Shown here in pieces: positions 63,474-64,000 of a stretch of DNA of 64,000 bases. Position numbers and translations under genes: made by a program. The stretch lies in contig OZ255629.1 of NCBI GenBank assembly GCA_965276785.1, positions 2,108,001 to 2,172,000 on the forward strand, written 5' to 3'. Below the pieces are notes generated by a model. It did not search any database, was not told the DNA's origin, and saw nothing but the letters and a program-made list of their open reading frames with translations. The stretch's first letter is position 1, and each line of letters opens with the position of its first letter. The stretch is from LMUY01 sp965276785 (GTDB taxonomy: Bacteria > Pseudomonadota > Alphaproteobacteria > Acetobacterales > Acetobacteraceae).

Positions 63474-64000
63474 ATGCTGCGCCGGGTGCTGCCGGCACGG
63501 CAACCAGCCCGCGTGTCGGTGGCAATCCCGCTCTACAACCACGCACGCTACATCGAGCAGGCGCTGCGCAGCGTGACGGCCCAAGGCGCCATCGTCCGCG
63601 AAGTGGTGGTGGTGGATGACGGCTCGCAAGACAACGGCGCCGCCGCGGTGCTCCGGCTGGCGCGGGCGGACGAGCGCATCCGGTTGATCCGGCAGGACAA
63701 CCGCGGAGCGCACGCGGCGCTGGCGCGGGCGCTGGCGGACTGCGGCGGCGAATTGTTGGCGATCCTGAACTCGGACGATGCTTGGCTGCCCGGCCGGCTG
63801 CAGGCGCTGGCCACCGCGTTGGACGCCGATCCCGCCGCTGGGTTCGCCGTCTCTGGGCTCGACTTCATGGACGCCGCCGGCAACCCGGCCGTGAACGACT
63901 GGCAGCGTGCCGCCCTGCGCTTCCACACCGACGGCGCCGAACTCGGCGTGGCGCTGCTGAACGGCAACTTCGTCCAGACCACGTCCAACCTACTGATCCG
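63474..64000 (+). CDS. Glycosyltransferase GT2, N-terminal part (runs off window)
   Basis: The reading frame stays open to the window end. It encodes a GT2 N-terminus: RVSVAIPLYNHARYIEQALR, then EVVVVDDGSQDN, RLIRQDNRGAHAALARALA and LLAILNSDDAWLPGRLQAL, which holds the DXD-like SDD. ATG 63474 has TGAGG upstream; GTG 63462, directly after the fusion gene's stop, is an alternative. It continues the glycan operon. Confidence 0.88.
   Translation, partial: MLRRVLPARQPARVSVAIPLYNHARYIEQALRSVTAQGAIVREVVVVDDGSQDNGAAAVLRLARADERIRLIRQDNRGAHAALARALADCGGELLAILNSDDAWLPGRLQALATALDADPAAGFAVSGLDFMDAAGNPAVNDWQRAALRFHTDGAELGVALLNGNFVQTTSNLLI

Overview
The window is about 64 kb of GC-rich bacterial chromosome with dense, mostly co-directional genes. 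It looks like an alphaproteobacterium, most probably Rhodospirillales/Acetobacteraceae-like. This placement is inferred from a GTTC-N7-GTTC type SOS box in front of lexA, the moeA-lexA order, an alphaproteobacterial-style elongator tRNA-Met, NrtR control of NAD salvage, many orphan periplasmic binding proteins, and dispersed palindromic repeats. No rRNA, CRISPR array, prophage or insertion sequence was seen.

Layout. 1-5.7 kb: 3' end of moeA, SOS-regulated lexA, an MFS permease, two convergent OmpA-type outer-membrane paralogues around a small gene, and tRNA-Met. 5.7-21 kb: a nutrient scavenging block with two flavin-dependent LLM monooxygenases, an amino-acid-type ABC pair lacking an ATPase, an SsuABC-like ABC transporter with an Atz/Trz-type amidohydrolase, an SDR, and a complete five-gene peptide-type ABC transporter. 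21-24.2 kb: NAD salvage (nadV-type nicotinamide phosphoribosyltransferase plus a short PRPP synthetase) divergent from an nrtR regulator with a decayed Nudix box.

24.2-38.5 kb: a four-gene cell-envelope cluster. It holds an 1800-residue exported protein with an N-terminal LprI-like (lysozyme-inhibitor family) domain followed by many beta-type modules, a 1967-residue alpha-2-macroglobulin without the thioester Cys/Glu, a 207-residue unknown protein, and penicillin-binding protein 1C. PbpC next to bacterial alpha-2-macroglobulin is a known partnership; the giant LprI-headed protein and the unknown protein are the parts I do not recognise as described. The macroglobulin gene also carries a genome-type palindromic repeat translated in frame near its N-terminus.

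38.5-53.5 kb: a CNNM/CorC-like CBS protein, small membrane and hypothetical proteins, an orphan peptide-binding protein, a histone-deacetylase-like amidohydrolase translationally coupled to a ComM-like AAA protein, a chemoreceptor in line with an orphan branched-chain amino-acid-type binding protein, then a class III CoA-transferase, a CitE-like lyase and a TRAP transporter that could form an organic-acid pathway. 53.5-54.4 kb is gene-poor and of lower GC, with a palindromic repeat and a small orphan gene. 54.4-64 kb is a surface-glycan locus: a methyltransferase, separate glycosyltransferases and a 1441-residue fusion of methyltransferase, GT2, GT4-like and RgpF-like domains; the last glycosyltransferase runs off the window.
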